From contig CANTUZ010000008.1 of assembly GCA_947846985.1 (NCBI GenBank), positions 28,415,352 through 28,479,351 of the forward strand: DNA of 64,000 nt, written 5' to 3'. Of the stretch, positions 14,701 to 29,700 are shown piece after piece. A model generated the notes under the pieces. It was not told where the DNA came from. It made no database searches and worked only from the letters and a program-made list of their open reading frames with translations. A program made the translations under genes and the position numbers. How positions within the stretch are numbered: position 1 is the first letter of the stretch; every line of letters begins with the position of its first letter. The DNA is from Fratercula arctica. Lineage: Eukaryota > Chordata > Aves > Charadriiformes > Alcidae.

Positions 14701-17700
14701 ACTACGTAACATTCTCAATGCACTGTCCTCTGAACTACCACGGGGCATGGTACTAACGAAAATAGACAAGTTTATCATTAGTGTCCGCACTACCTCACAG
14801 AACACATAAATATGCTGAGTGATAAGAAAGAGAAGGACAGATTCTTAAGAATACAAAGCAGTTTCCTGCAAGTATTAGTATTACATTGTTAGAAAATACG
14901 GGGGGGGGGGGGGGGGGGGGGGAGAGAAAAGAGAGAGGTATCCTTAAGACCGCAAAAATAAACACGGAAGACTGTTTTCCACCCATCTAAAATAAACCCA
15001 GGTTGTTCAACTGCGATTCATGAGTGGCACATATTCCAAACTGTATCATTTGATTTTGTCAGGACTATGCTGCTGAAGCAACTTAGGGCTACTGTGTGAT
15101 CCAAATTCTAGGTTACGGGAAAGAAGACAACATCCAGAGCAGCCTCCCTAATCCCCACTCATGAAGGGGTCAAAGATTATGCCAAGAATTTCAGATCAGC
15201 AAATTACTTCCTTTTCAAGAAAATTAGCAAGAAATATTAAACAAACAGCTAGCAGATATTCTTATTCTGAGGAAAAGTCAAAACAACTGTCAACAAGGGC
15301 AGAAAGCCAAGCACTTGAAGACTGGAGATGTTGTCTCATATCAGAAATATTACCACAACAGAATGTAAACATTCTTCAAAAACATACCAAAAAGTAAGTT
15401 ATAATTGTTAAAGTCCTTACTTTGCTACAATTATTGAGTCTTCATGTGACCAGGGTATATGAAGTCTGTAAACATTAGGTTTTCTTTCTGAAATGGAAAA
15501 GAATTAAAAAATATAAAATTAATTAAGAACAAGGTGTGGCAACTGCCTCCAAAGACTAAATTGCAAGTAAAACAAAGGTGGTACATAGATCACCATACAG
15601 AACTACTGTGCTTGCAGTTACATTGCAATTCCCATTGCAATGCAGATCAGTGCAGTTAACATTGAGTGAAAGTGACATTTTTTAATTCCTGCTGTTACAA
15701 AATAAGACAGCAAGACATCAATGTTTAAAGTCAGAACTGTTATGAGAAAACTTCTGGTTTTCAACACAAAGCTGTAACCTCAAGCTAATGATTCCATCAC
15801 TTTTTTTTTTTTTTAAACAAAGTCCTTTAGCATACCATTCTGATTAAGCTCATGTAGCTCAATATTCAAATTTGAGTCCCATAATTAGCAAGTTATCCTA
15901 GCCAAATGTGCTATTCTTGAGAAACACTTTCAACATAATGCAGAATCCTGCCTAAAGTTCAACTTCCCTTTGCTGGGAAGTAAGAAAAACAAACATATGA
16001 GGACTAATTCCACACTTTCTTTGACCTATCCTTCTTAAAAAGTGGAAAGTGAGATGCTTGAGCCAATTATAACAGTACTGCCTAAACCACATTGCATGAG
16101 AGGACTTTTGTTTCCATCAGCTTCAGTCTTGAGAATTTTCAACAAGCATTGTTTTATAAATTTATACTTTAGACAAGACTTACATTTACCTTTGAGTGAC
16201 TGGCAGTGGCCCTCTATATAAATTTTGAAAGCTTGATATATCTAGAACATAAAAACAAACAATTCACATTCTCCAAACAGTGGTTACATTAGCTTAAAAA
16301 ATTAAGTACCATTCTTACTTGGTTAAAGTGCTGGAGCTGTATATTGTAAAGCAAGCCAGTTGAATTTAAAAGAATTTTGCTTGAAGAAAGCCCTGTAAAG
16401 GATTAGATAAAATTATCTGAGAACTTCCTACGTATTCTGGGTTTTTTTTCCCCAGAAGACTTATATGCTTCTATATCTGTTAGTCAAAAACCCCACATTT
16501 CTTGTTTGTCTGTTACTAACTAGAGCAGCATTAACTTCAGTAAAAACAACCCCCAAAACCTCCCTGACCATTGGAATTTTTAGGCAAATTATTATCCAAA
16601 TGTTAGTAATAGTAGTTTTCCATTTTTTTACGAAAGTAATATGCTATACTTACCAAATGAAAAAAGATGAGTTACAGGAAGCTGTACTGTTCTGGAATCC
16701 TCTTTGAAGAATTCACAGTCCAAAGTATACTGCAATTCAGGATATTAAATACAGACCTAAACCAAGCACAAGCCTTTGCACTTGTCAAATTCTATTCACA
16801 GGCTCAAGCAGAGTACAGGACACGAATACTGAAAAGTCACCTCTCCACACTCCACCAACAGGGACTGGCACGTAGTTTGTTCCTGTACATAGCAATACAA
16901 GTTTGGGTAGCTTAAGCTTAACTTCCAGGCTCTCTGGCTCTCACTCATTTGTAAGAACCTTCAAAAGGCTGTTCAAATAGCTGAGAATGACTAGAATCCA
17001 GTTCACACCCCTTAAGTGTTCCTCTTAGTGGGATCCTGAGAGGCCTTGATGCAAAGATATCCAACTCATCTGTGAAATTCAGAACTATCAAACTCTGCAC
17101 AACTCAGTCAACCACATTATTTGTGGTCTCAGAGCTTACAGAGGTATCTCCACCAAGCTCCCCAGAATCCATATGAGGTGTCCTCAATTATCTACAGCAT
17201 TCTCTGCCACCCTGGATAAGGGAACCGATTGTTCAAAAAGATAAATATTCAGGAATGCAACCAGAATATTAAGAAAAACAAGGAAGAACATTATAATCTC
17301 CAACAAGAACTCTAATAATTGGTTTGAGAGCTGTCACTTCGTATGTTTCAAGTACTATTCATGCCTGGCATTTGGCATTTTATCAAATTAAAATGTTTCT
17401 GAGCTGACAGAATATAACGAAGTTAGCTTCAAGCCACGCTGGAGCATAGGTCTATGGTTTCTTAAAGTAACTTAGCACATACTTAATATACTTTCTTTTC
17501 CTTCTGTCATAGAATCTGAAAGCTATGAATACACTAAGCAAGCAATTTCTGCATTTCTTTTTTTTTTTATTATTTTACCTTATTGGGAACTGTGGGTAGT
17601 GCCTGAATGACAATGTGAGACAAAGAAGGATAGTCCTGAAGTTGCAGTATTACAACCTTAAACAAAAAAAAAAAAAAAGAAAAAGAAAAAGAAAAGTCAT

Positions 17701-20700
17701 TACTGAACATATCCTTTAGCTTACCCCTAGCCAGTTCCCAGATGTCCACCTCTTGTACCCCTTCCTCTGGAATAGAACTGCATGTTCCAACACCGTAAAC
17801 AGAACAGATCCTTCTCCCATGACATACAACTACCCCACAAGGCACCTCTCTCTCCTACAAATTATGTACAATGCATACCTTGGTGGTTGGAAGTAACTCA
17901 GCTTTCCAGGATAAATCAGTAGCTTCCAGGCTGTAAAAATTCATACACATTAAAGGATGAGCATATTCATTACGCAGGCACTACGTTATGACAGTGGATT
18001 AACATAGACAGCTTTTCTCTCTATATATATATGGATTCACATGATTTTAAATTGAGAACCAGTTTCGGTCTACTGCAGTTAGCTACCATAGTAATTTATC
18101 AAACTATAATCATTTCAGGTAACACAAATCTTGTTTTTGCAAAAACAAGTTAAGCAAAGCTCTAACTTCGTATACACAAAACATACAATAGTTATTAGCC
18201 ATGCAACTTCAGACACATAACGAAAATTTTTAATGAGCTAAAACAGCACTGTCATTGAATTAACACAGTTTTATTAGCACCTTTTAAACATCAAAAGTAC
18301 CAATTTTTCCTATGGAAACATCTAAAACGTACCACATAAAAATTTTGTTAGCTGCTGCAGAGCTAACAGCAGTTCTAAAATGGTGTGTACTTAAGTCAAC
18401 ACGCTGAACTGCAACACATTCATTCAGTCATTTTTAAGTTTTGTTTTTTAGAATACCAGGATACTTCTGTTTCTCTAAATAACGCTACATGACCTCAGGA
18501 CACAGTCCACAGCAAAACCACCATTATTAGATGAGGTTTTAGGTAGCAGTCCTGAATTAGGCTAAGCTGCATTTGATGCTGATCAAAGGTTATACAAAGA
18601 AGTAACAGCCAACTTCTCCTTGGAGCAGGACAAAGTAATTATGACATCTGGCTATCAGCTGGAGGCAACACTCTGTGGCTATACACCTCAGCACAGATCC
18701 CAGAAGAGATAAATACTACGCTAGCTCAATTCCACCTGGAAGCTTTCCCTAGCCTGAAGGGTGCATTGAATTTACTTTGAGCTTACTTTGCAAATGTAAG
18801 CTAAGCCAGTGTTTTAAATCCATTTTGTAACAACTGTAATGACCTCATTCAAATAATCACTAAATCAGACACTTTTCTAAGTATTTTTTGTATGACAATA
18901 GCAATTTTGGAATAATAAAAAAATAAGAGATGCTCCAATCCACTCTTATGAAGGCTTCGAGTGGTATTTGATGTCTTCTGTGACAGGATTCTAAAAAGAA
19001 GCTACAAAACACATGATTTAGGAATCCAGCACAGCATGTAGTGTCCGCAAGAGAGCAACAGGAGCAACTTTTCACTGCTATAAAGGTCAAAAATACAGCT
19101 TAGAGAAGAAAAAGTTCACCTATTTTATTCTGTATTCATGCAGTAGTTCTGAGAAAAACTATTCTTTCCTGTTCTCTTGGTGATACAGGAAACACGAATT
19201 ATTCACAGTAAGAATTTTACTTTTCTTCTCAATCTCTTCCCTCCTAAGGAGAACGATATTTTATATGCTTCACATTCAGATGTAGTCTCACAAGATCCAT
19301 TTGAATAAAGAACAGGAACTGTTCATACTCACCACATTGATGAATTACTGTTCATACAGCCATAAATCCAGCTACTTGTGTCCTATAAAGTCAATACCAT
19401 AAAACAGCACCTTACCTATGTGTGACTGTATTTATAAATATATTAAAAAATAGCAATTCTTTACTCAATTAAACAATGCAGGAGCTGATAATCTTCTCCA
19501 AAAATTCTATGTGCTGACTGTTTCAGTACACCAGATGTCAACAACTGTTCCAAAAATCCTCTGATGGCAGTGTCTTGGTGCAATTAACTTACTAAAAAGA
19601 GGAACAAACTTCCATCTTCATCTCAATCCTTTTGTATTAAGTGTATCTGCAGCAGCCATCACTATAGTGACCAAACTCTCATAAGGATGTCAAATGCTGA
19701 AGTGTAAAAGTGAAGATGATGATAAAAAGTCTCTCAGATTTCCTCAATTATTTACAATGAAAGATATCCACCAACTTTTGTTCTTCATTTTGCAATGAAG
19801 TCAGACTTCTGTGTTAACAGCAAGTGATATCCTCTACTAGAAGTCTGATATCATAACCTTGGAATTACAAGAATGGAAAGATGAACTATAAGAGTGAGAG
19901 GCAGGGCTTTCTAGGAACCATTTTAAATAACTTCCATTTGCAAACAAAGGTCGATTCATAACCTTTTCTAGTTATGAATCAACACAGTTTCTAAAAACAA
20001 ATACAAGGTTAAGCAAACACACTTTCATCATTTACTTTTTTTTTTTTAAAAGATACCTGCCTTACATATGATGTAAAATTCAATTTTATTAGAATTTAAT
20101 CTTTTCTAACCAAAAGAAACATCTCAAGGTACTATCTTAAGTAGTTGAGGAGTACTTCAGACATTTCATGTTCTACTGCTCCCTCCCTCAAGCATTTGAG
20201 TGTTCCGAAGCAATAGTACCATGATGTGAGTGTCTCAGACTGTTCTGTACCTTCTCCTCAAGCAGTACTAGTCCTGTCTTTAAGATATTACAGAAAAGGC
20301 AAAAGTTACCCTGTTAAAGCACAACTAAGATTACAACAAATGTGTAAATATTGAAGATGCTACTGGGATGGACAATTAGGAAATCACTGAGAATACACAA
20401 TCTTTTTTCACAACATGAGGTATGAACCCCTTTGGTAGGGGTAGGAGTGGCAAAAAGGACAGGCAGGATGGAACAAGAAAGCATCTCAATTTTCTCGCCA
20501 CTAATCTAAAATACTCACATTAACTCTGAAAAGCATATTAATCTATCTCCAGTTTGCCAAGAGAGTACATTCTTTCCTTTCAAAAAATATTTTTAAAAAA
20601 TTTCAAAAACATTTTGGCTGGATTTGTGTGTTTTGAGATAAAAATATAAGAAATGCACATTATTGCCTCTCCTCTCAATAGAGAGGACAGCTGAGGTGGT

Positions 20701-23700
20701 GCTGTCTTCTCATCTGGCTTCCATTTGCTTCCACGGCTAAGAGGAAGATCTCTGTAGCCTTTCAGACTCACTTAAATTTTATTACAGGAAAGCAAACCTA
20801 TAAACAGCTTTCCCAAATTAGAAGTATAGCTGAATCCTGGCAGCACTAAAAATAACTTCTTCATTCAAAACCATCAATACAGAGTTAAAGGAGAAACTAA
20901 TCTGGGGCTAACCGTAAGAGAGTCAAAAATAAAACATTTGAGTTTCAGGTGGCATTGAAGGTTTCAGATCTTGAACACTAAGCGTGACATGCTAAAACGG
21001 GAAGTACATCTAACACAACGTATTAGGCTGTGAATGTAAACCCAATGTCAGTAATTTCAACAACAGTTTAATGAAAACTGTCTTAAAACTTCAGCAAATC
21101 TAAATTAAAAAAAAAATACAGCTTTATAAACAAACTACAGACATTAAAGAACTATTTTCTCACCAACATACTGTTTTCACAGTAAACATGACTGTATAAT
21201 TTTCTGTGGCTTGCAAGAGGAAATGTGAAAAATTTTCCATCAGAATCCTTAAAAGAAAAAAAGTTGCTCATTAGTAAAAAAACAAGAAAACCCAACAAAA
21301 ACGATAAAAACACAATGAGGAAAAAAAGTGTTACTTACATTGTAAGATGAGTAAGTCCATTTTGAAGCTTTGACTGTAATCCACGGGAAAGCTCCTAAAA
21401 ATAAATAAGTTTTTATATGTCACACTGCAGGAGCTATTATCCTTTTCTCCAAAATCTTATCTTTTACTTATAGCCAAGGTCTTATCTCTTATCTGTAAAT
21501 GGCCATAGACTTTATACGCTTTATCAACACTCAGGATTGCTACTGCTTAGAATTACACGTAACGGTTATCATCAGTTACACAGGAAACAGCAAAACCCTA
21601 GCATCCAATTACTACATTGTAATTGTAAAACAAATACCCTAAGGATCTTGAAACAAAGCTCTCAAGGCAACAAAACAACTAAGAAACTGAATGACAGCAA
21701 CGTAATTACAGGGTGACTGATTAAAGCTGAGGCAACATTAGAAACAGCCCCAAACTTTGGTCCTGTCAGCCTTTTAAGAAAACCAATACAGAAACTTGTG
21801 CAGAAGCCAGTCAACGATGAAGTGAATAACACATACAAGAAGGCAGCAGTTTAAAGATTTGTCTGGAAAAAGAGTAAGACGGAATAACGAAGAGAATAGA
21901 GATACAAACAATGCAAATTGTCATGCAAGAAGGTTAATATCTTTCTTCTGTGTAACTACAGTAACAAGTTCATCACAAATTTAGCTGTCAAGAGGTCACC
22001 ACAAATAGGAAGACGCAAACATGAAATCCAATTTAAACATATTCCTCCTTATTGCTAAAAACTGGCCCCCAAAAAGGCAAACAAACAAACAAAAAATCAG
22101 CTCCACAACCTCTTTGGGCACCTGTTCCAGTGTTTGACCACCCTCCTGGTGAAGTACTTTTTCCTAATATCTAATTGGAATTTCTTTTGTTGTAACTGGA
22201 CTCTACTGCCTGTTGTGTTAGCACTGTGCACACCTGAGAAAAACCTAGCTTCTCCTTCACTCCAATCTTTCATTAGGCAGTTGAAGACAGCAATTAGCAT
22301 TCTCTTTAGAGTGAAAAAGCCCAGTTTGCTCAGCCTCTCTCCCCCATGTCCTATGCCCCAGGAGCTAACCATTTTGGTGGTCCTCTGCTCCATTGTCACT
22401 GCAGTATATGTCAACGCCTAAAGGCCACTTTATACTAGGGTGCCCAAAACTGGACACCGAAGTTAAAGCTACCTTAGAACTTCTGCATTAGTCTACATTA
22501 AGAAAATTCCTGAAATAAAATGGTTTTCATAAAACGGTTCAATGCACTTCAGCAAAAAGCAGGAATACAGCTGTGCCCTGCAAAAGTTCTGTTTATTTTC
22601 CAAGACTCCATGCAGTCAAAATTTCTCACCTTTACCTATGCATTCTTAGCAGTTACAAGGAAACCATTAGCGTGCAGTCCATTTTACCCTGCCATGTCAT
22701 GAAAAAAAGGAAGTCACTGATGCAGCAGATCTGAATATTCAGGATTTCCATGAGTAGCGCAAAACTAACACAATGGCTCTACAACACCCGTACTATCCCT
22801 CTTGCAAGCATGGTATGTAAGCGTAGATCAGACTGTACTTTTGACATCCAGCTATTCCCAATTTCTGAGACTGTCTACTGGACACCCTGATGTAAATATG
22901 ACTCCTGCTCGCCCCCCAGAATCTAAGCCATATAAAAGTGACAGACTTTTGCTCCTACCCCTTTTAACCTGTTTAGTGCTGAAACCACACAAAAGCTGAT
23001 AGCTTAGGTCTACAACCCATATATTATTTTAGCAATGTCTGAAGAAGGACAAAATGTATTCCAGAAGTTTGTTTGTTAACAGTTAATCTTCTCACTAAGG
23101 AGTATCACTGAATCCTGTTCAAAAGAAAACTGCCGCACACCTGTGAGTTCTGTAAAAGCTTCAGGATTTTCCTCAAATATCTTTGCAGGGTGTCTCACGA
23201 AGTGGTGATTCAGTACAGACATTCTTTTCTTTGGATCCTCAGTTATCTAAAAAAAAGAACACATTGTCAAATTTTATTTTACTAATTTGTGTGATTTAAG
23301 TCATCACGTGACCATAGCTAGCAATACAGTTTTTGGGATGAGAGGCAGGAGAGATTATTAGAAGAGATGGTACACTTTCTATTCTAAATTCAATAACCTG
23401 AAAAAATAACATAGTCAATCACCACAATAGAAAAAGTCTACACATGTTATGAAGCATAGCTGAAACTTTTAGGAGTTTTAGATCCTTGCCTACTCTGAAC
23501 AAAAGGAAGCAATTCTATTAAACTTTCTTTCTAGACCCACATGCATTCTTCCTAAAATAACACACTTATGCCAGAGGTTAGGAAAAATTCTCATTTATAT
23601 TTATGAGTCTGAGTTCACAAATCCAGCTTACTACATCTAGTAATATTTCAAGCATCCAAATAGTTGTAGAGCTATACTGTGATTTGCTTTCATTTAAGGT

Positions 23701-26700
23701 TGAGGGGTTTTTTGTTGGTTATTTTTTTTTGTTTGGTTTGGTTGGGGTTTTATTCAAAATCAAGTTTACAGGACTAATTTTTGTCTATTCAGTTTTTAAA
23801 AATTGTGGCTATCACAACTGATTTCTGAAAAGTTCTACCCTCCAGCACACTGCCAGTCAACTCCAGAACAACTGTACGCCCTTTTTGTCTCTCTAAATCA
23901 CATTTTAAAGTGAGTACACCCAAGAAACCAGAGAAGTCTGGCCCAAACAGCCTCAAAAAGAACACCTGGAAGCCTTCCTCCTCTATGTCTGGGGCTCTGC
24001 TCTAACGTATTTTCAACCTCTTGGACCTTAATTCCAATTCATGTTTATTGCTGCGTAACATTTCAGAAAGAGAACAGAGTACAATGGGAGATTTCTCCAA
24101 CAGTTTTTGAAAAGTAAGATACAGGATATTTATTTAGAAAAGCAATAAATAATTTATGCTAATATTTTACTTGCATTCTATTTTTGTAAGTGTAATTTGC
24201 AAAAGGACACAACGCGCACATGCTGGTGCTGGGCCACTGTGATGACAACACATGGGGAAGTTCGAGAAGTATTATGTCCGAGTTAAACTATCACAGTCAA
24301 AGAAGGTGATTCAAACACATATTGAGAGGTCACATTCAAAGCTACAGACAGCAAAATTTGCTGGTGCAAGTCAAGTAAGCCTGCTGCATTATGGAAGAAA
24401 AGTTCAGTCCACACCCCAGCTATAAAGCATGAAGCAGTCAATAATAAAAACTGAGTTAACACCTAATTATTTCTGACACCTTGGTCAAACAACACAAAAC
24501 CACAGAACTCTTCAGCGACAGGTACAAAACAGCAATTTTCTCAGCATGACTTAGAATAATCAAAAGGAGTTTTCTGTATAATGAGATGATATTTGTCCTG
24601 ATTAAACATTCTGGGATGGAAGAAAAAGGTCTGATGGGGAAATATACAGGAGACCACATATACAAACCTGCCTTGTATTTTCATCTATGAGATCAAAAAA
24701 AGCTCTAATGGTAGCCAGGATCAATTCTTTGCACCTAGAAGAATAAGCAAAATTAAATCTAGAAAGGAAATATCCAGAGGAATAAAAGCGGTCAGATGAG
24801 ACATCATAATAATATTATGCTGAAGTTAAATTACTGTATAACGTGGTAACAGCAGAGAACAGAGGGATGTATGGTCAGTCAACCTTTGTTCATTAGCTTA
24901 CCACACTATGGAGAGATGGTCTGTTGAGGCCCATGCTCTAGGCACAGCTGAGCTCTGTTAGGGGAAGAAAAAAAAATTAAGATTTTGTTAATAGTCAACA
25001 TTTTAACATTTAAGCAAGCCTTCGCCCTCCTTATTTGCATAATTATTAAAAAGAATAGTGTTGCAGGGATTAAGGTACAATAGAATGACTTTTTCAGTCA
25101 AAAAAAAAAGTCTTAAAAGTGCTGAAGCACGCATGAAACAAAATGACTGAAGTTATCTATGTCAGATAGCAGAGTCTAATGGTGAAAGGGCAAATAGTGG
25201 TATAGAGGAAACTAACCAAAATTTCTTCAAAGACTGCTTCTATGACTAATCTTACTATTTTAATAAGTGATCTTGGCACACAAGAATAGAAGCATGCCAA
25301 TGAAAGCTGCTGCTGAAGAAGCAAGGGCATCCTCAACACAAAGGAGCATCAGAAGACCATGCAGGAAGAAATGGACAGTCTGAGCTATTCATTTACAGAA
25401 GTGTACTGCATTTTAGGGGCTAATAGTATCAAAAACGCCTCCCATAAGTGGAGTTCATCACCTAGTTGTACACCTTGATTCAAGTAAGTATCAACTATTG
25501 ATACATTACAGCCAGGAAGAAAAAAGCAAACCAAACAACAACACAACCCCCAAAACAGAACAAAAACTCCCAAACCAAGAAAATGAAAAAATTTAAAAAA
25601 AAAAAAACCATGAGAAAGAACTGGTACCACTACACATGAGATCTCATGCAAAATTCTGGTCACCAACACTCAAAAGAAATGAAAGTAGAGCAGATGCAGA
25701 GAACGGTTACTAGGACAAAGGGAATGCAGAGTTAATCTTAGCCTAGCAGAATCAGAGCTGAGACTACTTACAGACAGCTTTCTGTACAATGGACAGGGAG
25801 GTAAACACCAAGCGAATAACTACTTCAGATAACACTTCAAGTTGATGTCAAAGTGCGTTTAAAAGCTGGCTTGTGTCGTAAACAGAAGTCGGAAATTACA
25901 AATTTTCTTCCTACTGAGGAGTGTTTTCTGGCTACTTCCATGTTAGGAATAGTTTGATGGCAGGGGGATGGAATAACAAACCTAACTGCTTCTATGATTT
26001 TGTTTGATTAGTTTTGGAAGGAGACAGATGCCTGCAAGAGCAGAAGACTGGACTTGATGATCCAGTAGACCCTATTCCCAAGTTCTTTGAAAAACAATAA
26101 ATACAAATAGAAAGCTTGAAGCCAAAGTTGTTTTTTTATAATCAAACCAGTAGTCTGTTCCTATACTGCACATCTGTCAGTCTCCATATACACGTCTCTT
26201 GTAAAAATGCAGGAAAATAATACCCGAGTTCTGAAACTGAAGAGGTGCAAGAAGGAGGCGAGAAGAAACAGTACCAAGTGGTAGAAGATTCAAATCCACT
26301 CCAAAACATCCTCTTATAGAGGACACTCATTTAGACTACAACCAACTATTTATGGGTTTATAACCGTACACTATCTACTTCGTGTTTTCACATGTGGTAT
26401 TTTAATATTTAGTTATGCTATGCTGCACATACAGACCATAATTAGACACCGATACATGCATTACATAAACAGCTATCTAACATAGCTCCACGCAAAACCA
26501 AAAAAATAGTTTGCTTTTTTACCACAACAGATAAGGCACTGTCATGTTGACTCAATCTTGGTAGAAAAGCCAGTCCTGAACGAACTTGGTAATCTCTGAA
26601 TCCTCCCGCCACAGAAAGGGTAGTTAAATTTCTTAAATCTTGGGCCTTTAGAATCCAATGATTGTTTACAGCTGTATAAAAATCTACAAGATATATTAAA

Positions 26701-29700
26701 ATCAATTACAATATCCCAGTAAGTCTATTTGATATACAAAAAAGCTATAGAAAAGTTTCTGTAGCCCCCCTAGATGCATTCAAGCTCCAGTTATCACTTT
26801 TGATTCATATAAGGAAGGAAAAGTATTGTTTTAACCCCAAGAAGGTAGCAGTTGGGAAAGACACATACACTTACACCTACTATATCATCTGAGCACATAT
26901 ATTGTTTGAGTAGCAAACCATAGATTTATTTTAAGGACAGACAGAGTCCAGAAACAGTCAGCAAGGAAGTAGTACTGCATTGCAATCAATTGTAGGAGAG
27001 AGAATTAATACAAGCACAATAAATCAAATTCAGCAGCTAAAGATAATCCATTCCTCTTGGGTGCCACAGAGAATAATGAAAATGAACGTCTATTCCCTTT
27101 CCTTCACCAATTCCCCCAATATCTACACGTAGCAGCACAATTATAACTGAGCATATATTTTATCAGTATAATTTAGTCAAATCTAGCTTTTCACAAAGTG
27201 TATAGTACATGCATAACGATTATACTTCATTTTTTATGCCACAGTTATTTAGGTGAGCAGAAAAGATGATCTATCATTTGTGTAAATATATTATATAAAA
27301 TATATAATTATATCTGCATTTAATATTCTCACCCCCCCAACCTTTGGGTGTGACAAACATTAAATTTAACAACTCTACTTAGGCAATGCATGTGATAAGG
27401 AAAGCCATCACAGAGGTCAAGTTTTATAAAAAAGAAAGAAAAATTGTCATTTGCTGGAGAGCTTACAAATTAAGTAACATGCTCTGCGACTTACTAAAAT
27501 TACAAATTATTGAGAGCTCCAGGCCCTGCACAGCAGCTCAAGTCCATGTAATTCATTTTATTACACCTTACTTTCTCTCAGTATCCTAGTGCTCTCACAC
27601 AACCACACAACAAAGGAATAGATTGATTACAGTAAAGAAAACAGCATGTTTTGCTGTTGATTTGCAAGAACCTCACCTATCAATGCTTGAGAGGATCTGT
27701 TAGATAACCTGCAAAACTTACCAGTAAGATATTTGTCTAAAGGCATTACAGGTGCAACATGAGGTGTGGCTTGCGTAATGAGGAGGTTTATAAGTTCAGG
27801 CTTAAAATTCTTCAGGGTAAGCAATGCTCTTGCAACAAGACCCCCCATGGAATGACCTACTATTGCAACACTGGTCGGTGCAAATTCTCGATCCTTAAGC
27901 AAACAGCAAAGAGTAATTAGACACATCAAAAATAGATCTGCAAAAATAGATCTGACATTGAACTATAGTTATCAGTTGTACTTTTTCTTTTTCCCCTCAA
28001 AATTAACTTATGTCCTATCAAGGATAATATTAACTAGTATCAACTTGACAAGTTTACAAAATTAATGTAAATTTAGTTGCTATCTCAAAAAATGTGTTTA
28101 ATGTGAAGTTTGCAGCTCAAAATTAAATTTTATATAGCCTGTGTAAGCACAAGAAACTTCAGCTTATTTTAATTTCTGAGACTCTTAGGCTATCAAAGAA
28201 CTTTCCTAGAGAAAACCGGATATGAAGTGATGCTATACTAATATTTTAATAAACTAGGGAAAGTTTACATCTCTACTACAAAAAACCCAGCATATGCTGT
28301 GCATGGAAGTATTTATTTAGAAACACAATTACAGGACCTAACACTAGGGCTCTGGGATTGTCACAAGCATTAAAAATCTACTAAAGAGCAGCACTTCTGT
28401 ATTGCCCTATCATCACATTCAATTATATACACACATTATCAAGTCTCCTTGCTTTACTCATCATTCTTCAGTTTTCCAGCAGAAAAGGCAGCCCAGAATC
28501 CCGTTCCAAAATGCAAGTACATTATTCAGCATATGTCACTACTTACCCTGTACAACTTAAGAATTACTTTTATGCATTCATGCACAAACTTGGTCTGTCG
28601 TTGCAGACTACCACCGTACAATGCAACCAACTCCTCATTAAAGTTGACACTGAAGAAATTAAAATGATACTTGAAGTCAACATCTTCTGCTTTTCTAAGT
28701 GCAATGGAGCCAAGAGAACGTACTAGGAAAAGAAATCACATTAATTAGAACCTCATAGTCACTGCTTAGCATCATCATTAGTAGACAAACACATAAATAT
28801 ATAATCTATTAAGAAAACCATGTTATCTTAAATTCATTGTTCATCTCAAGTAATTTATAAAAGTAAAAAAAGGATGAAAAAGACATCCAAAAGCAAATAA
28901 TCTCTTTTCTAATATGTAATCACGCTGGTTTTACAAAAACAGATTTGAAGACATAAATAATCAGAGCAAAAGTGTCAGCCAGTCACTGTCAGAACCAAAC
29001 TGTAAAATGGGAAAAGAAATAGTTACTTCTTATTTTTATAAGGATCCCTCTGGTAAAAAGATATTAGTAAACATATCATAACAAGAGCTTACAGAAGACT
29101 CTGGAAAAGAACAAACCCGATGAGATAAAAAGAAAGTTTGGATTGAGTTACCAAGAGCTGCATACTATGTTTATGGCAGTTAACCATGCAACCTAGCTTA
29201 CTGCTGACTACAGAGATATTTTACGTCAAAAACAAGTTTATACAACATCAAGGATTATGTTCCTCCATCTGAGGGCTGCTTTTCTCATCTCATTTGCACC
29301 TTCTTACAGCCACACCAGGACAAGAAGGCAAAACAAGCAGTCTTGACTTCAACTCTAGAGGTATCGCTACTGCTAAGCTTTTCTAAAATTCCTTTGAAGA
29401 TCATCAACTCCAGGACAACATTCCAAAATACCACCAAGATACGGACAGGGGACTAGAAAAAACAAACCCCAAAGGACACTTTTCCACCTAAAATCTTGAG
29501 GGAGAAAATGTTCCGTTTATAGGGTCTTGCTTCTGACCCATCTTCTCCACCTAACCCCAACTGCTCTTTAATACAGCCTTCTGAGTGCAGAATTGTCCCC
29601 GAGTTTCCATGGCGACATGGCACAATGGGAACAGTAATGGCTGCAAATAAAAAAAGCACAATAGGGAAAGAAGAAAATAAAAGAGAGAGTCCCAAAAGCA

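Larger units (their letters stand above)
12200..17878 (-). other. PGAP1: PGAP1 introns 12-20
   Basis: The introns are 12200-12857, 12952-14020, 14060-14432, 14542-15420, 15488-16189, 16242-16318, 16393-16653, 16730-17578 and 17657-17878. They hold a C13 run (12983-12995), a direct repeat at 13621-13670, an A-rich run near 13969-13987 and a 23-nt G run (14900-14922). No other gene is supported. Confidence 0.85.
17931..24901 (-). other. PGAP1: PGAP1 introns 6-11
   Basis: The introns are 17931-19332, 19383-21163, 21248-21338, 21395-23140, 23247-24667 and 24735-24901. Intron 8 contains a CR1 fragment. Otherwise they are AT-rich single-copy-looking sequence. Confidence 0.85.
24955..28546 (-). other. 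PGAP1: PGAP1 introns 3-5
   Basis: The introns are 24955-26522, 26684-27721 and 27894-28546. Intron 5 holds an old CR1/L3-like remnant. Intron 3 holds a perfect tandem 14-bp duplication close to the acceptor of exon 4. Confidence 0.85.

Noticed and set aside
28990..29020. CTGTAAAATGGG resembling a MIR core
   Set aside because: Only about 12 bases match and the flanks do not continue the consensus.
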